Assembly: GCA_026770575.1 (NCBI GenBank)
Contig: MU657183.1
Span: forward strand, 410,478-474,477
Length of the DNA stretch: 64,000 bases
Origin: Pelagophyceae sp. CCMP2097
Lineage: Eukaryota > Sar > Pelagophyceae
Direction: 5' to 3'
The notes beneath the pieces were generated by a model, which was given only the letters and a program-made list of their open reading frames with translations, ran no database searches and was not told the origin of the DNA. A program made the position numbers and the translations under genes. Below, piece by piece: positions 1 to 10,344 of the stretch; position 1 is the first letter of the stretch; each line of letters opens with the position of its first letter.

Positions 1-540
1 ATATAAACATATCCCATTCTTATTGAGGAATTTTGGTACCCAGACCCGGATTTGAACCGGCGTACATCCATTTCACTTGCTGAAATTTTTCCAAATTTTA
101 TTTTATACTCAAAGCTGGGCTCGAACCGGCGACCTCGTGTAAAACCATTTTTACACACGCTGTTAATAGACGCAGTAGACCTATTACCTTTGAGTACACG
201 CAACGAACGCACTCGCAAGCGAGGGAACGACACGCCTCTCTGAAGGTGATGTCACAATGGTCCAAACGGGAACTGAACCGTAACCGAGTGTACTGGCACG
301 ACCACAGCGCGAGACGACACGTCGGACGATTTTTGTAGGGGTGAAAAGCCACTTAATCCAAGGTAGCAGCCGAGACTGCGCATCCAGAGGAGCGGCTGCT
401 GACATGAAAATATGACACCATCTGCCACTGACGTATGCCCTGGCAAAAGGGATTTCCGGTCCCAGTACCAGGAGCCAGTTGAGAAAAGTGTATATGTGGC
501 TGGGAACAGTAGAATCCATCGCTTATTAGGCAACGGAACA
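1..540. other. Less GC-rich stretch without a convincing protein gene
   Basis: No open frame here looks like a real protein. On the minus strand there are three sequences resembling the tRNA T-arm / RNA polymerase III B box (GGTTCAAATCC near 48-58, GGTTCGAGCCC near 118-128, GGTTCAGTTCC near 268-278). Only the middle one is accompanied by a matching acceptor-stem pair and is listed separately. The segment ATTCTACTGT-CCCAGCCACATAT occurs near 495-520 (minus) and again near 1201-1225 (plus), so part of this stretch is dispersed repeat. Confidence 0.4.
106..195 (-). other. tRNA-like sequence (possible tRNA pseudogene or tRNA-derived repeat)
   Basis: On the minus strand ACTCAAA (189-195) can pair over 7 bp with TTTGAGT (107-113). 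The latter directly follows a T-arm-like segment GCCGG-TTCGAGC-CCAGC with one mismatch in its stem. A D-arm-like GGTA-ATAGGTC-TACT and a perfect 8 bp hairpin GTGTAAAA/TTTTACAC in the variable-arm position are also visible. No good anticodon stem can be drawn and positions 8-9 are missing, so a functional tRNA is doubtful. Confidence 0.25.
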
Positions 541-904
541 ATTTGACTTAGCGACTGTTTCGCATAGAGGAGCTCGAGCCCGATCGAACGGCGGCGTCCG
601 CGCCCTCAAACTCGTCGCCGTCGTTGAGATGTGCCCAAGATGCGGGCTGGGGACAGTAGGAATGAAGGTTGGGGACAGTCCGCATGTAGGCTCCTGGAGC
701 AATGAGGGCGCGTGCGCGCGCGCCGGGCACTCGGTCGGTCGCCGTGGCCGTGCGAGTGGCGCGGCGCGACGATCCGCGTGTGCGACGCGCCCGCCGCTGC
801 TGCGGCACCGGCCGCGGCGAGTCGAGCTTTCGACTGCCGCGCGTCGCAGCGCTTCGCGGTGGCCTTGCGCGCCGCTGGCGGCGCCGGCGGCGCGGCGCCG
901 GCGA

Positions 905-1195
905 TGGCCGCGGCAGCGAGCCATGGGGCTCTCGCCATGGCCGCCGCGCCGGCGGGTGGGTCGGCGTGCGCTGCGAATGCGCTCGCGCGATAAACGTCGT
1001 AGTCGCCTTGGTCGAGAATGCCTTAATCTCGGAGCGCTTTCAGCTCGCGCAGCAGGTTGCAACCCCAGGCGCGAGCGCCACCGACAGCGCCGCCATCGCG
1101 ACAGCCTCCGCGGATCCGGAGCCGCCCCCGCCGCTCGATTTGGAGGCGCCAACATTCAAACTCGATTATCTCGAAATCACCCCTCGCCACTAAGC
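905..1195 (-). pseudogene. Possible SHOCT-like C-terminal fragment with in-frame stop
   Basis: The minus strand reads LLRELKALRD, a TAA stop at 1023-1025, then GILDQGDYDVYRASAF in the same frame. The pattern Leu-x-x-Leu-(Arg/Lys)-x-Leu-x-Asp-x-Gly-Ile-Leu followed by an acidic/aromatic residue is typical of the short SHOCT-type C-terminal helix pair found at the end of many otherwise unrelated proteins. The rest of the frame is low-complexity Ala/Arg-rich. I infer a decayed fragment; the alternative is chance similarity in GC-rich sequence. Confidence 0.25.
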
Positions 1196-1227
1196 GTTGC
1201 ATTCTACTGTCCCCAGCCACATATGGC

Positions 1228-1567
1228 ATGCGAGGAACGGTGAAGGGACCCCGTAGGGGCCCGAACACGCGCCTCTGACAAGGAACCCTGCGTGGGATAG
1301 GACCCTTCAAGGAGGCCTTTCAAGTGACCATGCAGAAGCCTCGTAAGTGACCGCCAAAGAGGCCTTGCAGGGGCGCGTCCGGAAAGCTTTTCAATTTGTA
1401 CCGCATCCTCGGGTCACGGGTTTGTCGAGCGACCAAACCCGTCTTCTCGGGTCGGGTTCGGGTTCGGGCCACAGCCAGACCCGCGGGTATACGGGTCGGT
1501 CAAGACGCACAAATCCGGGAAGCCCGACCCGCGGGTTGAAGGGCAAACCCGAACCCGTCCCTGCTCC
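1228..1567 (+). repeat. 3' half of the composite minisatellite element
   Basis: The segment starting CATGCGAGGAACGGTGAAGG matches 56866-56935. It is followed by CTTTCAAGTGACC / CCAAAGAGGCC units and then a copy of the roughly 200 bp module (about 1389-1567) ending CCGTCCCTGCTCCC. The order is the same as in the last third of the composite at 56269-57169. A first module copy upstream is not visible, so this is a truncated element. Confidence 0.6.
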
Positions 1568-2089
1568 CGATTCCCCGGCAAAGTGCTCCTCTGCCCGGCT
1601 CGAGGTCCAATGGTTCGAGCTCGACGGCGGCAAACGCCCTCGCCAGGCGTGGTGCCCCAGCTCGCAGGCTCGCGCTCCCCGGCATCTTCCCAGGTTCGCC
1701 GCAAAGGATGGCCCCGCAACTTTGAAAGGATGCGTGAAAAGTCGTACAATTGTAGGAAATTCCTATATTAGGGTCCTCGGCGATGCAGCCCGTCTTAAGT
1801 TGTGGCTCTCGTCGGCCGCCTGCGGACCAGTGTGGGCTTCTCTCCCCCCTGTGGTGCCTTTGCATGATCCGCCTCGCAGAGGGCACCTTGCAAGGGCGTG
1901 GATATCCCCCAATATGGTGGACTTTATACAATCTGTGTGCGCCTCGTCGCCTTGATTCGGCCTTGATTCGGCCTCGTTCCTTGAAGACCACGTATCAGGA
2001 CTGCGTGGGTCTGTTCATGTGGCAGGGCGGGTCCAGATACTCGGTTATTGTACGACGGGCCAAGGACGAGATTGGCACTTCAGACGCTT
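1568..2089. other. Intergenic, no gene recognised
   Basis: Short frames in all phases, none with recognisable motifs. A short tandem TTGATTCGGCC-CTTGATTCGGCC occurs near 1952-1975. Confidence 0.4.
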
Positions 2090-2690
2090 CAGACGCGCCC
2101 AAACCAGGAGTCGGTGTTTTCGGGTCGGGTGTTTCATGTGTGCCGACCCCTCGGGTCGCGGGTCGGTCGACCGACCCCGTTCTCCAGGCCGAGTCGCGGG
2201 CCGGCTGGCCGACTGACCCGCAGGTCGGTCGGGTCGACACAGGCAGAATCCGAGTCGGGTCGGGTTCGGGTTCGGGTCGTACATTTTAAAAGCCCCTTCC
2301 GGAGAATCAGCGTACCTGTGGAGTCGAGGCCGCTCGCGACCGCGCGAACCGAAGCTCAAAGTGATACACGCGAATAGAGAAAACCCGAGAAGAGAAAACC
2401 CGGTGCGACGCAGCTTCGTGTTCGAGACCGTCGCCATCGACGGCTAGGCCGGTTGCGGCGCCGGCGGCTGCCGAAGGGAAGGATGGATGCACCATCGTGC
2501 GCCGGGTCACTGCGCTGCGGGAGAGTGCCGCGCGTAGACGTTCCGACGGTCTTTGGACGGAGCTTCCGTGGCCTGTGTGAAGGCGCAACGAAGCCTGCGT
2601 GTGCATCGAGCTGTCGTACACGGCATGCTCGTCCGTGGTGAGCCGGAAGGGCCACAAAAGTCGGATGCGCGATCCATACTTCCGAGTGAC
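2090..2690 (+). repeat. Segmental duplication, copy 1 (partner at 43215-43845)
   Basis: About 600 bp, in the same orientation and clearly alignable to 43215-43845. It begins with a divergent CGGGTCGGGTTCGGG-type repeat (GTGCCGACCCCTCGGGTCGCG), continues through CCCTTCCGGAGAATCAGCG and ends at CGCGATCCATACTTCCGAGTGA. Beyond that point the two copies diverge completely, here into unrelated sequence and in the partner into a fragment of the AsnRS gene. No open frame is conserved between the copies. Confidence 0.75.
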
Positions 2691-3429
2691 CCCGTCGTCA
2701 AGTTTTCCCTCACAGGCGCCGTGAATCAGCCTCCGCGGCCGTCGAGGCCGCCGCGTTTGCCGCGGCCAGCCGTCGCGCACAGTATGCTCGTCGGTGGAAT
2801 CATATAGCATGACCCGCGGTTTTCCGCGGGTTTCGCCTTCGCCCGCCGGGTCGCGGGGCCACGGCCAGACCCGCGGGTCGGAAACGCGCAAACCAGTATA
2901 TCCCGACCCGCGGGTCATGGGCTAAACCGTACCCGTCCCTGCTCGTGCCCCAAGACGGACATTTGGATTTCCATTATTTCAAAACAGACCATCCTTATGG
3001 ACCGCACCTTTCGGGACTCGCATCGGCGCCCCCTGTGACTCCCAATAGAGCCAAACTCCCCCCGACAAATCTATATAGAAATTGACGCCGGCCCATTCAC
3101 GCCGTGACACTAAGTCCTTGTGACAGAAAGCCCTCGAGGGTTCTATAACTTCTACTAAGCGATACCCCTCGAGGGGCCTTGTACCTCCTCGGGCGTCCCG
3201 GCGCAACGTAGGGATGCGAGATGGGCTCGCGCTTCTCGGCGCGGCATGCCAGAGGGCCAAATAGATGGGTCCTCACGAGGCGACGCGCCTCGCGGGGCCG
3301 CCTCGCCGCGGCCTCGAGCGCACAATGCAAACATTGCCGGCGTCGACTGCATCCGAGTCGCAAGGTGGTTGACCACACCCCGGACGCGGGCCTTCCTAGG
3401 ACGCAGAGGCGTCTTTACGATGCATCCTC
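2691..3429. other. Intergenic; holds a partial copy of the roughly 200 bp module
   Basis: About 2815-2946 carries the right part of the dispersed module (GACCCGCGGG... ending CCGTCCCTGCTCGT). The remainder, including an inverted CCCCTCGAGGGGCC motif near 3166, holds no recognisable gene. Confidence 0.45.
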
Positions 3430-3629
3430 TTATGCCTCGTCCATCTTGGTGCGCAAGTACTTGTCGCGGTCGCTCGACCGCAGCTCCATCCATTCAAAGT
3501 ACGGCACGCGGACCTCGTTCCATCCCAGGCTGCGGAGCCGCTCTTTGGCCTTGGACTTGCCGTAGAGCACGCGGCGACTCGAGGCGCCCTCGAGATAATG
3601 CGTCGGGCCCTCGTACGGACAGTCTCCTA
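3430..3629 (-). pseudogene. Orphan terminal exon of a RAP-domain protein
   Basis: On the minus strand the frame reads YEGPTHYLEGASSRRVLYGK, SKAKERLRSLGWNEVRVPYF, EWMELRSSDRDKYLRTKMDE then Ala and a TAA stop at 3430-3432. It aligns along its length with the C-terminal half of the RAP domains of genes B and C (FDGPTHYL, KSKAKERLLRRLGW, VRVPYFEWMELRSS). The upstream side is a plausible acceptor followed by a degenerate tandem array (3614-3945), as in introns of gene D. No matching upstream exons are visible before the Kelch locus at 4052 on the other strand. It is best read as the last exon of a RAP gene whose 5' part was lost; an intact gene with very distant exons is possible but less likely. 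Confidence 0.7.
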
Positions 3630-3945
3630 TACAGCCTCCTATATGTCCCCGTATACGATCCCTTATACGGTCCCTTATACGGTCCCCGCGACACGTTTCT
3701 TCGACGGTGCCCTATACGGTCCCTCCGACTGACCCTATACACGGTCCTTTCTACGGCCCCTCAGACGGCCCCTCAGACAGCCTCTCAGACGGGCCCTTGT
3801 ACGGTCCCGAGACGGTCCTTGAAACGGTCCTTCGTACGGTCTTCTATACGGTCTCCTATACGGTCACTCAGACGGTTCTTCGACGGTCCCTTAGAAGGTC
3901 CCTTCGACGGTCCTTCGACGGTCTCTCCTATACGGTCTTAGCAGC
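3614..3945. repeat. Degenerate tandem array, unit like CCTTATACGGTCC
   Basis: At least 20 imperfect copies of a 12-17 bp unit built around ATACGGTCC / CAGACGGTCC. It is the same style of array as in the long introns of gene D, here next to the orphan RAP exon. Short stop-free frames across it are artefacts of the repeat. Confidence 0.85.
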
Positions 3946-4051
3946 AGCAGGCAGCCCGAGGACCGGCGGCGAGCGGCCGGGGACGGGCGTCTGCGGCCGG
4001 GGACGGACGTCGGAGGTTCCTAAGGTCCCTCCGCTAGGACGATTCGAGGCC

Positions 4052-5536
4052 ATGGCGCACGCCGCCGCGCTCGACGCCCTCGAGCGGGCCTTTGATGCCG
4101 GCACGGTACGCAGCATGCGACATTGAAGCGGGCTGCCGGTCGAGCAAACCTCCTAGGCCCAGCTCGCGACCGACCGCCTAGCGCTCGAGGGCGACCGCGC
4201 GGCCTTCATCGCAGAAACGGAGGAGAAGCTCGCGCGCGACGAAGAGCTGCAGGAGCCTATTAAAGAAGCGGCGCCGTCACCAGGCGAGAAGATCAAGCTC
4301 AACGTCGGCGGCGCGCGCTTCGAGACTTCGCGGGCCGTCCTCACAAAGGTCGAGGACTCGATGCTCGGCCGCATGTTTGGGCGCTGCAACGCGATGCTGC
4401 AGCCGGACCCCGACGACGGCAGCATCTTCATCGACCGCGACGGCGAGCAGTTCCGACTCCTCCTCGACTTCCTCCGCGACCTCGGCGGTGCGCACATGCA
4501 GAGGACGATCCGCGCCTTCACCGAGGGTGCGCAATAATCCATTATGAAGGAGCTGGACTACTTTGGCCTCGAGGCCGCCGTGTTCGGCGCGCGGCCGTGG
4601 ACCGACGACGCGGCGTTCCAACCGGGGCCGGCGATGGGCTCAGAACGCGCTGATAGTGCTGCCATGTTTGCTGGCGGGCGCGTCGTCGTGTTTGGCGGTT
4701 TTAATTCAGAAGGTTCTTTAAACACAACGGCACAGCTCGACGCGCAGACGTTGGCTTTTATCGCCGGGCCGGACATGCTCACGCGTCGATATGCTTGTGC
4801 GGCCGTTCAGATCGACGCGGGTAGAGTACCCGTGGTGGGCGGGCGGGTCGGGGCGGATCAGGAAGTTTTAAGCACGACGGAGATCTTCCACCTCTCGAGG
4901 CTCACGGTCACGCCGGGGCTGAACATGCAATCGGCACGAACCTATTGTGCTGCTATCTCACTCGACGGTCGCAGGATCCTCGTCGTCGGCGACTTCGATG
5001 GCGAGTCTCGCTTGTCAAGTACGGAAATCCTCAGCCTGGACACCATGTCCTTTGCGCCGGGGCCCACCATGGCCACTCCGCACAATGGCTGCGCGGTCGT
5101 CGCGCTCGACGAGCACCGCATCCTGGTGGCCGGTGATGTTTCTATTCAAGGACATTTGAATACGACGGAGGTCCTCGACATCTGGACCATGGCGTTCGAG
5201 CCCAGTCCATCCATGAGTTCGGCACACTCCTCCTGCGCGGCCGTGCCTGTCGATGCTCGCCACGTCCTCGTCATCGGCGGGCAGGACGCATCCGAGAAGG
5301 CGCTGGCCACGACCGAGCTCCTCGACGTGGCGACGATGCAGTTCGCGCCCGGGCCTGCGATGCGGACTGCGCGCTTCGGCTGTGCAGCCGTTCGACTCGA
5401 CGTGACGAACGAACAGCAGCGACGAGGACGAGGACGACGAGGACGAGGAGACCATCTACACGTCGAGCACGGAGGTGCTCGCCGTCGAGCGGCACCGTGG
5501 CGCATCAGCGGCGCGGTGCCGGCGGTGACCTTTTGA
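4052..5536 (+). pseudogene. BTB(T1)/Kelch-repeat protein gene, degraded copy
   Basis: Exon 1 (4052-4105, shorter than in the sister copy) is followed by a 51 bp GT-AG intron (4106-4156) and a long second exon. The encoded order is a K-channel-tetramerisation-type BTB fold (KIKLNVGGARFETSR ... DGSIFIDRDG ... RLLLDFLRDL) and then six or seven Kelch-like blades with the pattern LNTTE-x-LD ... PGP-x-M ... R-x-LVVGG. Compared with the intact copy at 45783-47330 there are two lesions: a GAA-to-TAA change at the codon after Ala-Gln (about 4535-4537), and a frame change near 5415 that replaces the conserved acidic tail by an Arg-rich one. Members of this domain class usually act as Cullin-3 adaptors or scaffolds, but the role here is unknown. 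A shorter protein could start at Met 4544 and lack the BTB domain. Confidence 0.8.
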
Positions 5537-5619
5537 CGGGCCGTGGCCTCGAGCCTCTCCGCGACAAACATTTAATGCATGCCTCTTCGCCACGCGACGT
5601 CTCCGGGGTAAACGTGGCT

Positions 5620-5850
5620 TGTGGTGGCTGTTCAGTTTCAAGATATTTGAATACGACGGAGGTCCTCGACGTCCGGACCATGGCGTCCGCGCCCGATCCG
5701 TCGATGGGCTCGGCGCACCATTGATGCACGGGGATGCCCTTCGACGCTTGGCGCGTCCTCTTCGTTGGCGGGCAGGGCGCTGCACGGGGCTCGGCGCTCA
5801 ACGGGGCTCCTCAGATACGGCAAATCTCCACTCCATCTGGCGGCGCTGGA
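5620..5850 (+). pseudogene. Kelch-repeat fragment downstream of the Kelch copy
   Basis: Reads RYLNTTEVLDVRTMASAPDP SMGSAHH, a TGA stop, then CTGMPFDAWRVLFVGGQG: one and a half Kelch blades with an internal stop. The same fragment with the same stop lies at 45475-45720 beside the inverted copy, so the stop predates the duplication of the locus. Confidence 0.75.
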
Positions 5851-6035
5851 GCCCGCGCCCGGCCCTGCTGGAAGGGCGCGTTTGCGTGCGCGGCCGCTCG
5901 ACACGACACCGCAGAATCACAGCGGCGTATAATGGGACACAAAACATTCACCATCCCAAGTATATTGTATTCACCACGGATTGTCAGTCCCCAGGGCGCG
6001 GAAGAAGGAGAGAGATGCGTCCGTCATCTTTGGGT

Positions 6036-6051
6036 GGTGTTGTGAAACACC
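6036..6051 (-). terminator. Histone 3' stem-loop of H2B
   Basis: Minus strand GGTGTT-TCAC-AACACC followed by ACCCA: a 6 bp stem, 4-nt loop and ACC-rich flank as in replication-dependent histone mRNAs, about 90 bp beyond the H2B stop. Confidence 0.85.
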
Positions 6052-6137
6052 GGTTGGTTGTGGTGGTTGTTCGAGTCGCAGGACGTGCCGCTGTCGCCCT
6101 TGCCGACTATGCGTCGCGCGCCCGGCGGTGGAGCCGC

Positions 6138-6497
6138 TTAGGCGGTACCGGCGCTGGTGAACTTGGTGACGGCCTTGGTGCCTTCGGACACGGCGTGCTT
6201 GGAGAGCTCGCCGGGGAGCATGAGGCGGACCGCCGTCTGGATCTCGCGCGACGACATGGTCGCCTTCTTCGAGTAGCGGCCGAGCTTCGAGGCCTCGAGC
6301 GCGATGCGCTCGAAGATGTCGTTGATGAACGAGTTCATGATCGACATGCCCTTCTTGGAGATGCCCGTGTCCGGGTGGACCTGCTTCAGGACGCGGTAGA
6401 TGTACGTCGAGTACGACTCGACGCGCTTCTTCTTCTTCTTGCCCTCGGCGGCCTTCTTCGGCGCCTTGGCGCTCTTCTTCGACGGGGTCTTGGCCAT
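6138..6497 (-). CDS. Histone H2B
   Basis: 119 residues starting [15 protein letters not shown]. It has a Lys-rich tail and then the H2B fold: [59 protein letters not shown], ending [15 protein letters not shown]. It packages DNA with H2A as a dimer in the nucleosome. I chose the Met at 6497 because the open frame upstream of it has no histone similarity. It is divergently paired with H2A (383 bp between start codons), intronless, and followed by a histone stem-loop at 6036-6051, so replication-dependent expression is expected. No defect is seen. Confidence 0.97.
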   Translation of the reverse strand: MAKTPSKKSAKAPKKAAEGKKKKKRVESYSTYIYRVLKQVHPDTGISKKGMSIMNSFINDIFERIALEASKLGRYSKKATMSSREIQTAVRLMLPGELSKHAVSEGTKAVTKFTSAGTA

Positions 6498-6880
6498 GGT
6501 TGCTGTGGGGTGCTTCGAGGCGACGAGGGATCGACACGAGATCGATGCGAGGTGGAGAAAGAAAAGTGTTTTGTACCCGAAGCCTGTGATTCCGAAGCGC
6601 AGTAGCCCATATATTTCAACGGAACTCTTCGTGTTCGCGGTGCCTGGCGGGCCCTCGCGGCTGGGCGGCTGTTCTAAGGTGGCCTGGCCTCCCCCATCGC
6701 AATGCCAGAGCATTCAATTCAACCCTCCTCCCCGCGCGGCCTCCGCCTCATGGATTTTGAATCCAACGGACGTCTGCGATTCCGGAGCACAGCAGCCGAT
6801 ATTGTACGCCGTGTTCCGACGACGACTCAAGCTTCGAAGCGCCTCGCACTCCCCTTCTCCCCGACAAACACTTCGGCACC
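6498..6880. promoter_or_regulatory. Shared H2B/H2A divergent promoter region
   Basis: 383 bp between divergent start codons. A TATA-like CATATATTT lies at 6609-6617, about 110 bp upstream of the H2B start. No other element is recognised. Confidence 0.5.
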
Positions 6881-7279
6881 ATGTCTGGCAAGGGCAAGGG
6901 CGGCCGCGGCAAGGGCAAGACGGGCGGCGAGAAGGCCACGTCCAGGGCCTCCAAGGCGGGCCTCCAGTTCCCCGTCGGCCGCATCGGCCGCTACCTCAAG
7001 CAGGGCAAGTACTGCACGCGCATCGGCGCCGGCGCGCCCGTGTACCTCGCCGCGGTCCTCGAGTACCTCTGTGCCGAGATCCTCGAGCTCGCCGGCAACG
7101 CGGCGCGCGACAACAAGAAGGCGCGCATCGTGCCGCGCCACCTCCAGCTCGCGGTGCGCAACGACGAGGAACTGAACAAGCTCCTCGGCGGCGTCACCAT
7201 CGCCTCGGGCGGCGTGCTCCCGAACATCCACGCCGTGCTACTCCCGAAGAAGTCCAAGGGCAAGGAGTCGGAGGAGTAA
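6881..7279 (+). CDS. Histone H2A
   Basis: 132 residues beginning [20 protein letters not shown]. It carries the H2A fold core [59 protein letters not shown] and [31 protein letters not shown], with the acidic-patch residues in place. The tail SKGKESEE lacks the SQ-E/D-hydrophobic end of H2A.X. It is intronless, divergently paired with H2B, and followed by a perfect histone stem-loop at 7366-7381. Canonical replication-type H2A is the best call. Confidence 0.97.
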   Translation: MSGKGKGGRGKGKTGGEKATSRASKAGLQFPVGRIGRYLKQGKYCTRIGAGAPVYLAAVLEYLCAEILELAGNAARDNKKARIVPRHLQLAVRNDEELNKLLGGVTIASGGVLPNIHAVLLPKKSKGKESEE

Positions 7280-7365
7280 ATCTGCGGCGTTGACGACGCT
7301 GCGGAGCTTCCTCTGAGACGGCGCGTTCCTTCCGAGGGACGCTCCTCGCACAAACAACAACCACC

Positions 7366-7381
7366 GGTGTTTCTTAACACC
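7366..7381 (+). terminator. Histone 3' stem-loop of H2A
   Basis: GGTGTT-TCTT-AACACC followed by ACCCA and preceded by CAACCACC: a canonical stem-loop context 86 bp after the H2A stop. Confidence 0.88.
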
Positions 7382-7389
7382 ACCCAAAG

Positions 7390-7838
7390 GCTGCGGAAAC
7401 GCGACGCAGAGATGCTCTTCGACTCACCGAGCTTGATCCACCGGAAAGGATCGCGGGGTGACTTTTGACGCGGTGTCGAAGATGTTGGAAGCGCCATTCG
7501 TTCCAAATCGGACTGCGAGGCATTCTACGCCAAGCCCTCGACTCGCGGAGGAGAATTTACTCGAAAGGGAGAAGAGAGATGCCGCGGGTCTGCCGTTTAC
7601 GGGAAGTGAGATGATCTCCTTGTGAGTGTGAGGCCCCATTCTCCATCGAACACCTGCATGTCACAGTAACTGGCGCGTACGATGAGCGCCCTTTCACGTG
7701 ACGTCCCAAATCAAGGATGGCAGTGAATGAAGGGGGCTTTACATGCGTGCTTGCGAGACGACGAGGGCCGTTACCATCACGAGCGAAACGCTTGCGAGCC
7801 CGTCGTATGCGCCCTTGTTTGTTTCCGTGTCTTTTGGG
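7390..7838. other. Spacer between the two histone pairs
   Basis: About 450 bp between the convergent 3' ends of H2A and H3. No recognisable gene or repeat. Confidence 0.5.
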
Positions 7839-7839
7839 T

Positions 7840-7855
7840 GATGTTAAGAAACACC
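7840..7855 (-). terminator. Histone 3' stem-loop of H3
   Basis: Minus strand GGTGTT-TCTT-AACATC followed by ACCCA. The stem contains one G-U wobble relative to the H2A, H2B and H4 copies but is otherwise intact. Confidence 0.75.
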
Positions 7856-7903
7856 GGTTGGTTGGTTTGTGTGCAGTCGGGTCGTCGGACCCCAAAGGCG
7901 CAT

Positions 7904-8916
<1,013 letters not shown>

Positions 8917-8968
8917 ACGGAGGCTGCAACGCACGCGGCTCCTCTTCCCGAGGGTCGCCTTCACAACC

Positions 8969-8984
8969 GGTGTTTCACAACACC
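8969..8984 (+). terminator. Histone 3' stem-loop of H4
   Basis: GGTGTT-TCAC-AACACC followed by ACCCA, 52 bp after the H4 stop. Confidence 0.87.
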
Positions 8985-9347
8985 ACCCAGAGCGACGGAG
9001 CCTTTGTGCGCCGGGCCTTTGACTGCGTCTAGGTGGAGCAACGGAGCAGGTAAGGTCCCTTTGACTGCGTCTAGAGGCCTTTTCGGAGGCAGGAGCGGGG
9101 CCCCGCGGCGCCATCGTCGGCTCTTCACGCGACGACGGCGGACCGCCGACGACGCGTGGCATGAGGCGTGTTTTTACAACTCCGGGTTTTTGCAGCGACC
9201 TTGAAGAGGATGCAATTTCAGTGAAAGTTCCCAGGAGCACGTGCGAAGCCCGCGCCGAAAATTGTCTCTCCGAGACGTAAGTCCAAAGCGGAAGCGGAAG
9301 TGGCCCGCGCGCGGGGTTGAGCACGCCTTTGCCGCCGCGCATGCGGC

Positions 9348-10344
9348 ATGGGGCGCGGGGGCGGCAGACCGTGTCTCGTCTGGCTCATTTTTGGGGCTCT
9401 ACGGCTCGACCCCGCGCAGAGTAGCGCTCTTTGCGCCGACGCTTTCACACCGGACTCGTCAACCTGGCAAAAGGCCGGCACCGCCTGGAAGCGCTGCGCC
9501 TGGGTCGCGAGGAACGCGGCGGTGCGCTGCGGCAAGGAGGACGACCTTGGCGTTATGGCGCGGAACGCGTGCTGCCGCGCCTGCGCCGTCTACACGCTTC
9601 CAGGGCCGTCCAAGCCGGCAGAGCCCACGGCCTTCAAGGACGCCGAGCCGGCGGGCATCGAGCCAAGCGAGCCCACGAGGACGCGTGCGTCTAAAGCCTC
9701 GTTGCGTCTTCGCCCTGGCCCGTTGCCTTCTTGCCGCGCCTCGAATCTTCGCCTCGAACCTTCTTCGCATAGGTCGTTTTGTTTCGAGCGCGGTGCCGAC
9801 GTACGCACCGACGGTGGCGCTGCGCCTCGCGGCGAAGCGGCAGCCGGGCGAAGCGGCTAAGGCGCCGGGCGAAGCACCGAAAGGGCCGTTGCCGGCATCG
9901 TATGCGTCCTGGACCGTCACCAATTCGTACGCCTCTTCCTTCGTCCCGACGCCCGCCGCGCCGGCGTTTTCGCCAACGATCGCGCCGCGGCCCGGTGGAA
10001 AGCACGCGCCGCCGCCTCGGCCGGGTGGAAACGCGCCGCCTCCAAAGCCGCGAAGGCCCGCGCCGAGGCCCGCGCCGACCGCCGCGCCGACGGCGTCGCC
10101 AAAGTCTTCAGCGCCGCCGCAGCGCGTCCCGAATCCGGACCCGCTCGCGTCTTCGCCGTCGGGGCGGCCGACGTCGGCGTCGGCGCCACCGCCCACGTCG
10201 GGACCCGCCACCGCGCCGGCCGAGGCATCCGCGTCGGCGGACCGGCCAAAGCCCGCGCCGACGGCCAAGCCCGCTAGCAGTGCGCCGCCCGCGCAGCCGG
10301 CGCCGCCGCCGGCGATGACTTTGACGTCGCCGCAAAAATCCTAG
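9348..10344 (+). CDS. Probable secreted Cys-rich domain plus Pro/Ala-rich tail protein
   Basis: The frame from 9348 begins MGRGGGRPCLVWLIFGALRL and continues through a Cys-rich block DSSTWQKAGTAWKRCAWVAR, RCGKEDDLGV and RNACCRACA. This spacing (Asp-Ser-Ser-Thr-Trp, Cys-x-Trp-Val, Arg-Cys, Cys-Cys-x-x-Cys) resembles small extracellular modules repeated in many stramenopile proteins. That frame closes at 9860. A second frame (the one ending at 10344) carries a long Pro/Ala/Ser-rich tract (SSFVPTPAAPAFSPTIAPRP and similar). Joining the two would need an intron or frame change around 9700-9850 that I could not place. The tail resembles a cell-wall or linker region. Function unknown. Confidence 0.4.

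Noticed and set aside
9459..10268. 269-codon minus-strand Gly/Ala-rich frame
   Set aside because: Mirror of the Pro/Ala-rich tract on the plus strand; composition follows from GC-rich codons and there is no motif.
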